Source: Mucilaginibacter gossypii
GTDB lineage: Bacteria; Bacteroidota; Bacteroidia; Sphingobacteriales; Sphingobacteriaceae
Direction of reading: 5' to 3'
Length of the DNA stretch: 64,000 nt
Assembly: GCF_900100945.1 (NCBI RefSeq)
Contig: NZ_FNCG01000011.1
Location: forward strand, 124,001-188,000
Position 1 is the stretch's first letter, and the number at the start of each line of letters is the position of its first letter. Below are positions 40,844 through 49,794 of this stretch, piece by piece. Below the pieces are notes generated by a model. The model was not told the origin of the DNA and did not search any database. It saw nothing but the letters and a program-made list of their open reading frames with translations. The translations under genes and the position numbers were made by a program.

Positions 40844-42280
40844 ATGGCTACGAATATTTTGATTGCCGACCAGGAAACACACTTCTTCAGCGACGTGTGC
40901 AAAAACTTCGATCATGCTGCCCAATTCACCAAACACGATGCAGGCCTGCTTGATCAAATTAAATCATGTAACAGTGTTTACCGCTTCCGTTTCCCCATTC
41001 GCAAGGGTAACAGTTTTGAGGTAATTGACGCCTGGCGCGTTGAGCACTCGCACCATCAGTCGCCAACCAAAGGTGGCATCCGCTACAGCGAAATGGTGAA
41101 CGAGGATGAGGTAATGGCCCTCGCCGCGCTCATGACTTACAAATGTGCCATTGTTAACGTTCCGTTTGGCGGTGCCAAAGGCGGTATCAAAATAAACCCT
41201 AAAAACTACACCGTAAGCGAGCTGGAAAACATCACCCGCCGTTATACCGTTGAGTTAATCAAAAAGAATTTTATTGGCCCAAGCATTGACGTGCCTGCAC
41301 CTGATTATGGATCGGGCGAGCGCGAAATGAGCTGGATTGCCGATACTTATGCTACCATGAACCCCGGTCAGTTGGATGCTATGGGCGCCGTAACCGGTAA
41401 GCCTATCGCCCTGCATGGTATTGCTGGCAGGAGGGAAGCTACCGGCCGTGGTGTGGCCATCGCTACCCGCGAGTGTGTAAGCGTTGGTGAGGATATGCAA
41501 AGGATTGGCCTGCTGCCGGGTTTATCAGGTAAAAGGGTAATTGTGCAGGGCCTTGGTAACGTAGGCTATTATTCGGCTAAGTTTTTATCCGAAATGGGTG
41601 CGATAATAGTTGGCTTATGCGAATTTGAAGGCGCTATTTATAACGAGAACGGTTTAGATATCGAGGCTGTATTTCAGCACCGTAAGGCAACCGGTTCTAT
41701 TTTAGGATACGCTGCGGCAATACAGGAATTTGCCAATACCATGGAAGGCCTTGAGCAGCCGTGCGATATCCTGGTACCGGCAGCCCTTGAAAACCAGATC
41801 ACCGAAACAAACATCCGCAACATACAAGCTAAAATTATTGTTGAGGGCGCTAACGGCCCAACCTCACCCGAAGCTGAAGCTATATTTTACGCCAATGGTG
41901 GGATGATAGTTCCGGATATGTTTGCCAATGCCGGCGGTGTTACCGTATCATATTTTGAATGGTTGAAAAACCTGAGCCACGTAGCTTTCGGCCGTATGAA
42001 CCGCAGGTTTGAAGAGAATTCAAATCTTAACCTGGTAAACATGGTTGAAGGGATTACCGGGGTAGCTTTAACTCCGGTACAGCGCTCAACCATTATCAAA
42101 GGTGCATCAGAGCTTGAACTGGTAAATTCAGGACTGGAAGATACCATGATCCGCTCATACCACGAGATCAGGGAGATCTATAAAAGCAATCCTGAGATTG
42201 GCACCCTGCGTAACGCGGCCATGGTTGGCGCAATCAATAAAATAGCGGTATCGTACCAAAATTTAGGTATCTGGCCATAA
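40844..42280 (+). CDS. Glu/Leu/Phe/Val dehydrogenase (glutamate dehydrogenase)
   Basis: The 478-residue enzyme reversibly deaminates glutamate to 2-oxoglutarate. Motifs: catalytic Lys region VPFGGAKGGIKINP (about 105-118), DVPAPDYGSGEREMSWIADT, the Rossmann VIVQGLGNVGYYSAKFL, and PAALENQIT. The length and pattern fit the hexameric, catabolic or dual-specificity class. It interrupts the ccm gene set. A terminator follows 28 nt after the stop. Confidence 0.9.
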   Translation: MATNILIADQETHFFSDVCKNFDHAAQFTKHDAGLLDQIKSCNSVYRFRFPIRKGNSFEVIDAWRVEHSHHQSPTKGGIRYSEMVNEDEVMALAALMTYKCAIVNVPFGGAKGGIKINPKNYTVSELENITRRYTVELIKKNFIGPSIDVPAPDYGSGEREMSWIADTYATMNPGQLDAMGAVTGKPIALHGIAGRREATGRGVAIATRECVSVGEDMQRIGLLPGLSGKRVIVQGLGNVGYYSAKFLSEMGAIIVGLCEFEGAIYNENGLDIEAVFQHRKATGSILGYAAAIQEFANTMEGLEQPCDILVPAALENQITETNIRNIQAKIIVEGANGPTSPEAEAIFYANGGMIVPDMFANAGGVTVSYFEWLKNLSHVAFGRMNRRFEENSNLNLVNMVEGITGVALTPVQRSTIIKGASELELVNSGLEDTMIRSYHEIREIYKSNPEIGTLRNAAMVGAINKIAVSYQNLGIWP

Positions 42281-42307
42281 TTAAGGATTTAATAGTTTCG
42301 ATATATA

Positions 42308-42342
42308 GCGAGGTGGGTTTGAAAAAGCTTACCTCGTTTTTG
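42308..42342 (+). terminator. Terminator of the glutamate dehydrogenase gene
   Basis: cgaggt and acctcg form a short stem around an A/T-rich loop and are followed by tttttgttttt. The stem is short, so strength is moderate. Confidence 0.6.
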
Positions 42343-42545
42343 TTTTTAATTATGCCGCGATAGGGATCGCAGCGGATACCGGCCAATGAGCGTAGAGCCC
42401 GGGCCGAAGGCATCGCCATAATAGTTTCAGAACTCGCATTAAACTAATTTCAAGAATTTCTTCGCTTTTCGCAAAAGCACGTTTAATAGATAAGCACAAG
42501 TATTAACATTCGACCAATTCTTAAAATTCATCAAATTCGAGTTCT
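42343..42545. repeat. Intergenic repeats between gdh and ccmE
   Basis: A GC-rich block at about 42353-42420 (containing cgatagggatcgcagcggat and gagcccgggccgaaggcatc) looks like a Sphingobacteriaceae REP-type element. An AT-rich block at 42425-42545 then has words such as ttcagaactcg and aaattcgagttctgac, which are inverse of each other. No gene is supported in this 375-nt spacer. Confidence 0.55.
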
Positions 42546-42655
42546 GACGTTTCTATTAAGAATGATTCTAAATAATACATATGTCTTGTAATAAACATTA
42601 TTCGCTGCACGTTTTGTATTTTTGCAAATCGTTATTTTAATAATATAAACCGCAG

Positions 42656-43066
42656 ATGAAAAAAAGTGCAATTTTTGGTCTTGTTGTTATCGCTATAGCC
42701 ATAGCGGTTATCATAAGTGTTTATTCAAGCTCAAGCACCTATGCAACCTTTGCCGAAGCGCAGCAAACCAGCAGCGAACTGCATGTAATAGGCCACTTCA
42801 GCAAGGGAAAGGAAATGGTTTATGACGCTGCTAAGGACGCCAATTATTTTTCATTTTATATGAAAGATAATAAAGGCGAAGAGCGTAAAGTTGTTTTTAC
42901 CGGTACCAAACCGGAAGACTTTGAGCGTTCGGAGCAACTGGTACTTACCGGCCAGATGGTTGGCAGCGAGTTTCATGCATCAAAGATCCTGATGAAATGT
43001 CCTTCCAAATACACGCAGGATAAGTTAGAAGTTACAGAAGCGAAGGCTAAACAAGCCAGCATTTAA
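42656..43066 (+). CDS. ccmE: CcmE haem chaperone, CxxxY variant
   Basis: The 136-residue protein has an N-terminal membrane anchor (about 5-24) and an OB-fold periplasmic domain. In E. coli CcmE the haem is bound through a His in KHDENY; the aligned segment here is KCPSKY, so C115 replaces the His with Y119 retained. A CxxxY CcmE is known from system I* (Desulfovibrio). Seven nt later ccmF begins. A -7 box TATTTTTG lies at 42617-42624. Confidence 0.9.
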   Translation: MKKSAIFGLVVIAIAIAVIISVYSSSSTYATFAEAQQTSSELHVIGHFSKGKEMVYDAAKDANYFSFYMKDNKGEERKVVFTGTKPEDFERSEQLVLTGQMVGSEFHASKILMKCPSKYTQDKLEVTEAKAKQASI

Positions 43067-43072
43067 TCATTT

Positions 43073-45538
43073 TTGATGAATACAGTTTTTAAGGGCGAAC
43101 ACCTTTTACCGGGACAAATCGGCCAGTTTTTTATTGTTCTTTCGTTTGGTGCAGCCCTGCTGTCATTCATAAGTTACTATTTTGCTACTACAGATGATGC
43201 CGGTAAGGCCGACAGCAGCTGGCAGCGTTTAGGACGTTTAGGTTTTTACGTAAATTCCATCTCTATTTTAGGAATGGGCACCTGCCTGTTCTATGTGCTT
43301 TATAATCATTATTTCGAATATCATTACGCCTGGGCCTATACCTCGCGTTCGCTGCCCGTTTATTACCTGGTATCGGGTTTCTGGAACGGACAGGAGGGCG
43401 GCTTTTTGCTTTGGGCCTTTTGGCAGGCCGTTTTAGGTAATGTACTTATTGCAAGGGCTAAATCATGGGAGCGCCCGGTGATGACTGTTGTTGCCCTGTC
43501 GCAGGTTATTCTGGGAACCATGGTACTTGGGATCGATATTTTCGGTCAGCGGATAGGCAGCTCGCCATTCTTGTTGTTGCGTAATTCAGGTATCGAAGCG
43601 CCTATATTCTCGCAGCCAAACTACCTCGACTTTATAAAAGACGGGCAAGGAATGAACCCATCGCTGCAAAATTACTGGATGGTTATTCACCCGCCTACCT
43701 TGTTCCTGGGTTTTGCATCTATTATAGTTCCGTTTGCTTACGCGGTTGCCGGGCTTTGGCAAAAGCGATATAAAGAATGGGTACAGCCCGCTATATCATA
43801 CGCCTTGTTTGGTTCTATGATATTGGGTACCGGTGTGATCATGGGCTCGTTCTGGGCATATGAGTCGTTAAACTTCGGTGGCTTTTGGGCCTGGGACCCG
43901 GTTGAGAACGGTTCGATATTTCCGTGGTTAACAATGGTTGCGGCATTGCACGTACTTATCGTATTTAAAAATACAGGCCACTCATATTTTACAGCTACAC
44001 TGCTGGTATTGCTGAGTTTTGTACTGGTATGGTATACTTCATTCCTTTCAAGAAGCGGTATTTTGGGTGAAAGCTCTGTGCATGCTTTTACCGATTTAGG
44101 TATGTTTTGGCAGCTGGTTATCGGCATCCTGATATTCCTTGTTTTATCTGTTTGGGTTTTGGTATGGCGATGGAAAGAACTGCCTATCACCAAAAAAGAT
44201 GAAGAAACGTACTCGCGTGAGTTTTGGATGTTCGTAGGTTCAGTATTTTTAGGGTTATCTTGCTTCCACCTTATTGTAGTAACATCGGTGCCTGTATGGA
44301 ATGCCATGTTTGGTACCAAGATTGCACCTCCTTCTGATGCTGTTAAACATTATAATGTGATCCAGTCGTCATTTGCGTTTGTGGTGACTTTACTTACCGG
44401 TTTTACGCAATTCCTGAAATATAAAAAGACTGATATTACCCGGTTTTTCATTACTACAGGCGTTTACCTTTTGTTTGCCATATTGGTAACGGCGCTTGTT
44501 GTTTACTTAACCGGTGTTTATCGCCTTAACTTCGTGTTCAATTTGGTGATGTGCGGTTCGGTTTATTCGGTTATTGCCAATGCCAAAGTATTGGTTGATG
44601 CTTTTAAAGGTAAGTTCAAGCTGGCCGGTTCGGCAGTGGCGCATTTAGGTTTTGGTTTGCTAATGGTTGGCGCGGTGATAGCGGCAGGTACCAGCAAAGT
44701 GGTTTCTGAAAATGCAAGCGGTGTGGTTAATGTGCAGGGCTTTGATGCCAAAGCAGGTAACGCCCGCGAAAATATCATGATCTATAAAAACACCCCGGTA
44801 AAAATGGGCGATTATACAGTTACCTATCTTGGCGACTCCATTTCATCACCTTACCATTTTTACAGGGTTGATTATAAAAAGTTTGACGCCAATGGTAAAC
44901 TGCTTGAAAACTTTGTGCTTAAACCCAAAGTGCAGGCCAGCCGTGATGCGGGAATGTCTTCATCGCCTGACACCAAGCATTATTTATTAAATGACCTTTA
45001 TACTCACGTTACCGCTATACCAAGCGAAGGTTTTGCCATGCAGGGCGAGGCCGGGCATGACGAAGGTAACGATGATAAAAACTACGATGAGCCTGTAGCA
45101 CACGAAGTTGCCATTGGCGATACCATCAGGTACCGCGACGGCTTCATGCTGGTTAAATCATTAAACAAACAGGCTACGGTGCAAAATATCCCGCTTACAG
45201 CCAACGATGTGGCTATCGGCGCCAATATTGAAGTTCATGCGCATGATGGCAAGGTGTATACTGCCGAACCTGTGTTCATGATCAGGGGCGGTAACGTGTT
45301 TGATTTTGCCCGCAAGGTTGAGGATGCCGGATTAAAACTGCGTTTCTCAAGGATCAACCCCGAAAATAAAAAAGTAGAAATCACTGTTTACCAGCAGCCG
45401 CAAAACAAACGCCCATGGATTGTGATGCGCGCTATCAGCTTCCCGTATATCAACTTCTTCTGGAGCGGTACTATCATTATGGTGATTGGCTTTTTGCTTT
45501 CTATCCAAAGGCGTAATAAAGAACTTAAAACCGTTTAA
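43073..45538 (+). CDS. ccmF: CcmF/CcsA-type cytochrome c haem lyase
   Basis: An 821-residue membrane protein with about 14-15 hydrophobic helices. The WWD haem-handling motif GGFWAWDPVENGS is at about residues 269-281, and GFWNGQEGGFLLW is a further conserved loop. The long periplasmic domain before the last helix is typical of CcmF. It attaches haem to apocytochrome c with CcmE. No CcmH or CcmG is adjacent. The next gene starts 10 nt downstream. Confidence 0.95.
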   Translation: MMNTVFKGEHLLPGQIGQFFIVLSFGAALLSFISYYFATTDDAGKADSSWQRLGRLGFYVNSISILGMGTCLFYVLYNHYFEYHYAWAYTSRSLPVYYLVSGFWNGQEGGFLLWAFWQAVLGNVLIARAKSWERPVMTVVALSQVILGTMVLGIDIFGQRIGSSPFLLLRNSGIEAPIFSQPNYLDFIKDGQGMNPSLQNYWMVIHPPTLFLGFASIIVPFAYAVAGLWQKRYKEWVQPAISYALFGSMILGTGVIMGSFWAYESLNFGGFWAWDPVENGSIFPWLTMVAALHVLIVFKNTGHSYFTATLLVLLSFVLVWYTSFLSRSGILGESSVHAFTDLGMFWQLVIGILIFLVLSVWVLVWRWKELPITKKDEETYSREFWMFVGSVFLGLSCFHLIVVTSVPVWNAMFGTKIAPPSDAVKHYNVIQSSFAFVVTLLTGFTQFLKYKKTDITRFFITTGVYLLFAILVTALVVYLTGVYRLNFVFNLVMCGSVYSVIANAKVLVDAFKGKFKLAGSAVAHLGFGLLMVGAVIAAGTSKVVSENASGVVNVQGFDAKAGNARENIMIYKNTPVKMGDYTVTYLGDSISSPYHFYRVDYKKFDANGKLLENFVLKPKVQASRDAGMSSSPDTKHYLLNDLYTHVTAIPSEGFAMQGEAGHDEGNDDKNYDEPVAHEVAIGDTIRYRDGFMLVKSLNKQATVQNIPLTANDVAIGANIEVHAHDGKVYTAEPVFMIRGGNVFDFARKVEDAGLKLRFSRINPENKKVEITVYQQPQNKRPWIVMRAISFPYINFFWSGTIIMVIGFLLSIQRRNKELKTV

Positions 45539-45548
45539 TTTCTGTTAG

Positions 45549-46259
45549 ATGGATTTAACCGGGCACCGGTATAATATTGATCATGACGGGTTCACCGTTA
45601 TTGATGATATTTATACCAGTGCCGAAATTAATGCCATTATTAACATTATCGAATCGGCCGACAGGTCGGGGCCGTTGTTCCGGCAAACTGATGATGTATT
45701 TGCCATAAGGCAATTTTTAAAGGCTGTTCCGGATGTTTCCCCTCTTTTATTGAATGACAGGTTAAAAAACGTTATCTCCAATGTTTTTGGCGATGGCTAC
45801 TTTGTTGTAAAATCCATCTATTTTGATAAACCGGGATCGTCCAACTGGTTTGTAGCCTGGCACCAGGATTTGACCATCTCGGTGGATAGGAAAATTGATA
45901 TAGCGGGTTACGGCCCCTGGACGGCTAAGCAAAATCAGTTTGCTGTGCAGCCTCCGCTTTATGTTTTGCAGGATAATTTCACTGTCCGCATTCATCTGGA
46001 TGACACCAATGAAAATAATGGTGCATTGAAAGTATTGCCCGGTTCACACCTTAAAGAAATTTATCGCCCCGAAAACATCGACTGGCAGCAAGAAACTGAA
46101 GTAAGCTGCAATGTACAGGCCGGTAGTATCATGATCATGCGGCCGTTGCTCATGCACGCCTCAAGCCGAACCACCAATAACAAAAAGCGTAGGGTAGCAC
46201 ATATTGAGTTTAGCAGGGCAACGCTTGCTGATGAGATTGATTGGGCGGAAAAAGCTTAG
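45549..46259 (+). CDS. PhyH-family Fe(II)/2-oxoglutarate dioxygenase
   Basis: A 236-residue phytanoyl-CoA dioxygenase-like protein. The iron facial triad fits H and D in AWHQDLTI and the His in LLMHASSRT, with an Arg a few residues on for 2-oxoglutarate. NGALKVLPGSHLKE is also typical. The substrate is unknown. It follows ccmF by 10 nt and may be co-transcribed. Confidence 0.88.
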   Translation: MDLTGHRYNIDHDGFTVIDDIYTSAEINAIINIIESADRSGPLFRQTDDVFAIRQFLKAVPDVSPLLLNDRLKNVISNVFGDGYFVVKSIYFDKPGSSNWFVAWHQDLTISVDRKIDIAGYGPWTAKQNQFAVQPPLYVLQDNFTVRIHLDDTNENNGALKVLPGSHLKEIYRPENIDWQQETEVSCNVQAGSIMIMRPLLMHASSRTTNNKKRRVAHIEFSRATLADEIDWAEKA

Positions 46260-46642
46260 GTGGAGTATACTAAGGTTAAAACCGGCGCGGAGCTGCTGAT
46301 AACATCTGTAATATCATCATTACTACAGATAAGATAATGGACAAGTCCCGCTTCATTGTAAATGCTGTGTGTTTCCTCTTTAATCCATCTTAAATATTGA
46401 GTATCTGTAGAATAATTTATTCCGTTTTGAAATTTATCATTGTAAATGGAATTGATTCTGAATGATTCATTTGTGTTTCTGAATGAGAAATGAGTTTTAA
46501 ACGTGACTTTTAAAATAGGGTCATTTTCGTTTATACTTTTTAAAGTGATCGTGAGACCTTCGTCGTTATAGCTTATATTATCCAGGTATTTATCCTTAGC
46601 GATAGAGTTACCTTGTTCCCATACATTAAATTCGTCGGCCAT
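46256..46642 (-). CDS. Hypothetical protein (128 aa), overlapping the PhyH gene end
   Basis: No family is recognised. It is a beta-rich, Asn/Ser/Thr-rich soluble protein without signal peptide (MADEFNVWEQGNSIAKDKYL). Bases are AT-rich. It starts 8 nt after the upstream hydrolase gene on the minus strand and overlaps the convergent PhyH gene by 4 nt. Confidence 0.6.
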   Translation of the reverse strand: MADEFNVWEQGNSIAKDKYLDNISYNDEGLTITLKSINENDPILKVTFKTHFSFRNTNESFRINSIYNDKFQNGINYSTDTQYLRWIKEETHSIYNEAGLVHYLICSNDDITDVISSSAPVLTLVYST

Positions 46643-46650
46643 ATAGTTTA

Positions 46651-47571
46651 TTACCCCTTCAAAAACGAAAGGATTTTAGCATTTACGGTGTCGGCCTTTT
46701 CAATCATGGGTAAATGTGCTGCGCCATCAACAGGGAAAAAGTCGGTCTTCAATACACTACGGATGGAATCACTAAAACGTAGGGGTAGGGTTTTATCAGC
46801 TTTGCCCCATATCAGTAATACGCTTTTGCCTGCACTGTTGAGGCAGGTATTGCTTTCGCGACCATTTTGATTGTAATTGTACAGGGTTGAAACCAGCGCG
46901 TTTCTAAACCCCTTATACTCCATTTGCGGCAGGTAGCGGTTTACCCATTCGGGGTGGTTTCTCGGATAAAGAAAATCGGTTGTTTGTCCTTTTGCTCTTT
47001 CGTCGGAGTTCACAGCTTCGTTGTAGAGTGTGAAATATTGCGGAGCTACCGGCTTTTTTTGTTCATATACCGGGTCAACAAGTATTAGTTTGTTAACCAT
47101 ACCGGGGTGACTGCAGGTAAAATTGGTTATCACTGCGCCACCGAATGATACGCCTGCTAAATTTATTTTCCCGTTTAATTTAAGTTGATTAATGAGATCG
47201 AGCAGCTGCGTATTGTAAAGCTCCTGGTTATAGGGCACATTGGGCCTGTCTGAATAACCACGGCCAAACATATCATAGCGTAATACCCGGTATCCTTTTT
47301 TTATCAAAAAATCGTACGTTGGGTCCCAGATATAATAGGGTACGCTAAAGCCGTGGACAAGTATAACAACCTGGGCACTATCAGGGCCTTCGAGCTGGTA
47401 ATGGGTTACGCCCTGACTTAATTTGATGAAGTTGCCGGGAACATTTTTGCGGCTGGTATCGGTTAAGGTTTTGGTTTCTTTATTGTTATATCTATAGAAG
47501 CCGTATAGTATTAATGACGCGGCCCCGACAAGAAATATCACAATTATAATGCTTACTTTAAGTATTTTCAT
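46651..47571 (-). CDS. Alpha/beta hydrolase with membrane anchor
   Basis: The 306-residue protein starts with one hydrophobic helix (about 5-27), so it is membrane-tethered or exported. The fold elements are ILVHGFSVPYYIWD (oxyanion region), nucleophile elbow GVSFGG, acid region IWGKADKTLPL and His in GAAHLPM. Substrate unknown. The small AT-rich gene follows after 8 nt. Confidence 0.88.
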   Translation of the reverse strand: MKILKVSIIIVIFLVGAASLILYGFYRYNNKETKTLTDTSRKNVPGNFIKLSQGVTHYQLEGPDSAQVVILVHGFSVPYYIWDPTYDFLIKKGYRVLRYDMFGRGYSDRPNVPYNQELYNTQLLDLINQLKLNGKINLAGVSFGGAVITNFTCSHPGMVNKLILVDPVYEQKKPVAPQYFTLYNEAVNSDERAKGQTTDFLYPRNHPEWVNRYLPQMEYKGFRNALVSTLYNYNQNGRESNTCLNSAGKSVLLIWGKADKTLPLRFSDSIRSVLKTDFFPVDGAAHLPMIEKADTVNAKILSFLKG

Positions 47572-47653
47572 GCGGTATTAGATGTTGGTTTCTAAAATAC
47601 AGAAATATTTATACTACAGTTAGTTAAATAATTATATCTATTGTAAAGAATAT

Positions 47654-48436
47654 ATGAACATTACCATAATAGGCTCCGGCAACGTAGCAACCCATATGGC
47701 AGCAGCGTTTAAAAATGCAGGCCACCGTATTGTGCAGGTATACAGCCGCGATATACAGCATGCCGCTTTATTGGCCTACCATGTTAGCGCCGAAGCGATA
47801 GATAACCTTGACAATATTAATCCTGATACGGGATTGTTTGTTGTTTCGGTTAAGGACGATGCTATAACGACTGTTGTTAAAGCGTTGTCGGCCCATAAAA
47901 AGTTAATAGTAAATACATCGGGCTCAACCGATTTGAACAGTTTGCTGGCTTTTACCCCAAAGGCCGGTGTATTTTATCCCTTGCAAACGTTTAGCAAAAT
48001 AAGAGAGGTTGATTTCAGATCTGTCCCGCTCTGTCTTGAAGGTGCTGACGACGGTATACTTGCTGATTTAAAGCAGCTGGCATTTACCATCAGTAATAAT
48101 GTATATAGCGTTAACTCCGCCCGGCGCAAAATATTGCACCTCGCCGCGGTATTTGCCTGTAATTTCCCCAATTATTTGTACGGGGTTGCCCAAGACCTGC
48201 TTGCGCAAAATCAAATGGAGTTTAACATGCTGCGCCCCCTGATCCTGGAAACTGCCCAAAAAGTGCTTGAACAGGAACCACGCAATGTACAAACCGGCCC
48301 TGCAGTACGCAATGATGAGGGCACTATGGCCACTCACATGCAGATGTTAAGCGAGATGCCTATGTTACAGGATATTTACAGTTTGTTAAGTCAGGGTATT
48401 ATCAAAAACAACAAAGGGGTTACCGCACCCGAGTAA
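47654..48436 (+). CDS. Rossmann-like / DUF2520 protein
   Basis: The 260-residue protein has a dinucleotide-binding start IIGSGNVATHMAAAFKNAGH and a DUF2520 C-terminal helical domain (FYPLQTFSK, HLAAVFACNFPNYLY). It is probably an NAD(P)-dependent oxidoreductase related to ProC/F420-dependent proteins; substrate unknown. In Bacteroidota it often precedes the KdsC-type phosphatase and Maf genes, as here. Confidence 0.9.
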   Translation: MNITIIGSGNVATHMAAAFKNAGHRIVQVYSRDIQHAALLAYHVSAEAIDNLDNINPDTGLFVVSVKDDAITTVVKALSAHKKLIVNTSGSTDLNSLLAFTPKAGVFYPLQTFSKIREVDFRSVPLCLEGADDGILADLKQLAFTISNNVYSVNSARRKILHLAAVFACNFPNYLYGVAQDLLAQNQMEFNMLRPLILETAQKVLEQEPRNVQTGPAVRNDEGTMATHMQMLSEMPMLQDIYSLLSQGIIKNNKGVTAPE

Positions 48437-48442
48437 TTTTGT

Positions 48443-48450
48443 TACTTTTG
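48443..48450 (+). promoter_or_regulatory. -7 box (TACTTTTG) before the ferredoxin gene
   Basis: A perfect TAnnTTTG element ends 5 nt before ATG 48456. The -33 element is not evident. Confidence 0.4.
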
Positions 48451-48455
48451 CTTAA

Positions 48456-48788
48456 ATGAACATTTATAAAATAAAGATCAATTTCGAGGAAAAAGGGCAC
48501 GAAAGCGTTGAGTTACCTATAGCCGAAGGAGAATCTGTATTAGACGTATGCCTGGAGAATGGCATTGAACTACAGCACAATTGCGGTGGTGTTTGCGGAT
48601 GCAGCACATGCCATGTTTATGTAAACAAGGGGATGGATAATATCCAGGAGATATCCGATAAAGAAGAGGATTTTATTGACAGGGCTGTTAACCCGCGCAT
48701 TAATTCGCGCCTGGGTTGCCAGTGTGTGATTGTTGATGGCGACATTGAAGTTACCCTGCCGGATCAGTCGCAGTTTTTAGGCCACTAA
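48456..48788 (+). CDS. [2Fe-2S] ferredoxin, ISC/adrenodoxin type
   Basis: The 110-residue protein has cluster ligands in NCGGVCGCSTCHVYV (C43, C47-49 and C52 region) and a later Cys in LGCQCV. The adrenodoxin-type spacing fits an electron donor for Fe-S cluster assembly. An IscX gene follows, supporting that role. IscS and IscU are not in the window. Confidence 0.93.
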   Translation: MNIYKIKINFEEKGHESVELPIAEGESVLDVCLENGIELQHNCGGVCGCSTCHVYVNKGMDNIQEISDKEEDFIDRAVNPRINSRLGCQCVIVDGDIEVTLPDQSQFLGH

Positions 48789-48878
48789 TATTTGCATCAA
48801 TCCGTTTAAACAATAAATAAAACGTATAATTTACAACGTATTAGCGCAACCCCCGGGTAGTACGTAAAATCAACAAAA

Positions 48879-49121
48879 ATGAGCGATAATAAATTTGCCT
48901 TACCAATTCACTGGAATGATTATGAAGATATTGCCATTGAACTTTATGAAAAGTTTGGTGACGATTTTGACGAATCAAGAATATACCGCATCCGTTTTAC
49001 CGAACTGCTGGAATGGGTATTGAGCCTGCCTAATTTTGCCGGTACCCGTGCCGAATCAAACGAAGGCCACCTGGAGCAGATCCAATCGGCCTGGGTATAC
49101 GAGTGGCGGGATAATCAATAA
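48879..49121 (+). CDS. iscX: IscX (YfhJ) Fe-S assembly regulator
   Basis: The 80-residue acidic protein matches IscX: IHWNDYEDIAIELYEKFGDD, RIRFTELLEWVLSLP, and the ending NEGHLEQIQSAWVYEW. IscX binds the cysteine desulfurase IscS and modulates its activity. It sits 90 nt after the ferredoxin gene, in agreement with an ISC-type function. Confidence 0.9.
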   Translation: MSDNKFALPIHWNDYEDIAIELYEKFGDDFDESRIYRIRFTELLEWVLSLPNFAGTRAESNEGHLEQIQSAWVYEWRDNQ

Positions 49122-49265
49122 TTCAGTTGGCAGTTTTGAGCCGGCGGTTTGCAGTTTTAAATTTGCGATTAGCAGTTTAGCACAAAGCAAACATTCTGTA
49201 ATCAAAAAATCGGTGAAATCACCTCAACAAATCGGTGGGATCACGAAACAAAATCGGTGTAATCA
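49122..49265. repeat. Word-like repeat cluster with three AATCGGTGnnATCA units
   Basis: Words agttggcagttttgag, ggtttgcagttttaa and agcagtttagc are followed by three units aatcggtgaaatcac, aatcggtgggatcac and aatcggtgtaatcat, spaced by 26 and 26 nt. The last unit ends just before the KdsC-type gene's ATG. Confidence 0.7.
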
Positions 49266-49270
49266 TAACC

Positions 49271-49792
49271 ATGGAATCATTCCTGAATAAATTAAAAGAT
49301 GTTACTACCCTCATTTTTGATGTGGATGGCGTTTTGACCGACGGGTCTGTTTTTGTAACGGAAGCTGGCGAACAAAGCCGCGCCTTTAATATTAAAGATG
49401 GCTACGCGCTACAGTTAGCTGTTAAATGCGGTTATAATGTTTGCGCCATATCGGGCAGCCGCTCAAAAAGTGCCATGTACAGGTTAAACAGCCTTGGCAT
49501 CCAGGACGTGTATATGGGCACACATACCAAATCGCAAAGGTTCAAGATTTACCTGGAAGAAAAAAGCATAATCGCCACCAACGTTTTATACATGGGCGAT
49601 GATATTCCCGACCTGGAAGTGATGAAGCTTGCAGGCCTGCCTGTTTGCCCTGCCGATGCTGTTGAAGAGATCAAAGCAGTTAGCGCCTACGTATCGCCCT
49701 ACGGCGGAGGCAAAGGCTGTGCCCGCGATATCATTGAAAAAGTGCTTAAGGTTCAGGATAAATGGATGAGCAAACAGGCGTATAGCTGGTAG
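49271..49792 (+). CDS. KdsC-type HAD phosphatase (KDO 8-phosphate phosphatase)
   Basis: From ATG 49271 (MESFLNKLKDVTTLIFDVDG) the protein has about 173 residues with all HAD motifs: FDVDGVLTDG, ISGSRSK, the Lys in THTKSQRFK and MGDDIPDLE. It removes phosphate from KDO 8-phosphate for lipopolysaccharide synthesis. The 12 residues before it in the open frame lie in a repeat and are rejected. Confidence 0.9.
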   Translation: MESFLNKLKDVTTLIFDVDGVLTDGSVFVTEAGEQSRAFNIKDGYALQLAVKCGYNVCAISGSRSKSAMYRLNSLGIQDVYMGTHTKSQRFKIYLEEKSIIATNVLYMGDDIPDLEVMKLAGLPVCPADAVEEIKAVSAYVSPYGGGKGCARDIIEKVLKVQDKWMSKQAYSW

Positions 49793-49794
49793 GG

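Noticed and set aside
43738..44319. A 193-codon open frame on the minus strand inside ccmF
   Set aside because: It is antisense to conserved CcmF motifs; the translation is Thr/Asn/Pro-rich without domain logic.
48456..49121. A full isc operon
   Set aside because: Only ferredoxin and IscX are present; no IscS, IscU, HscA or HscB lies nearby.
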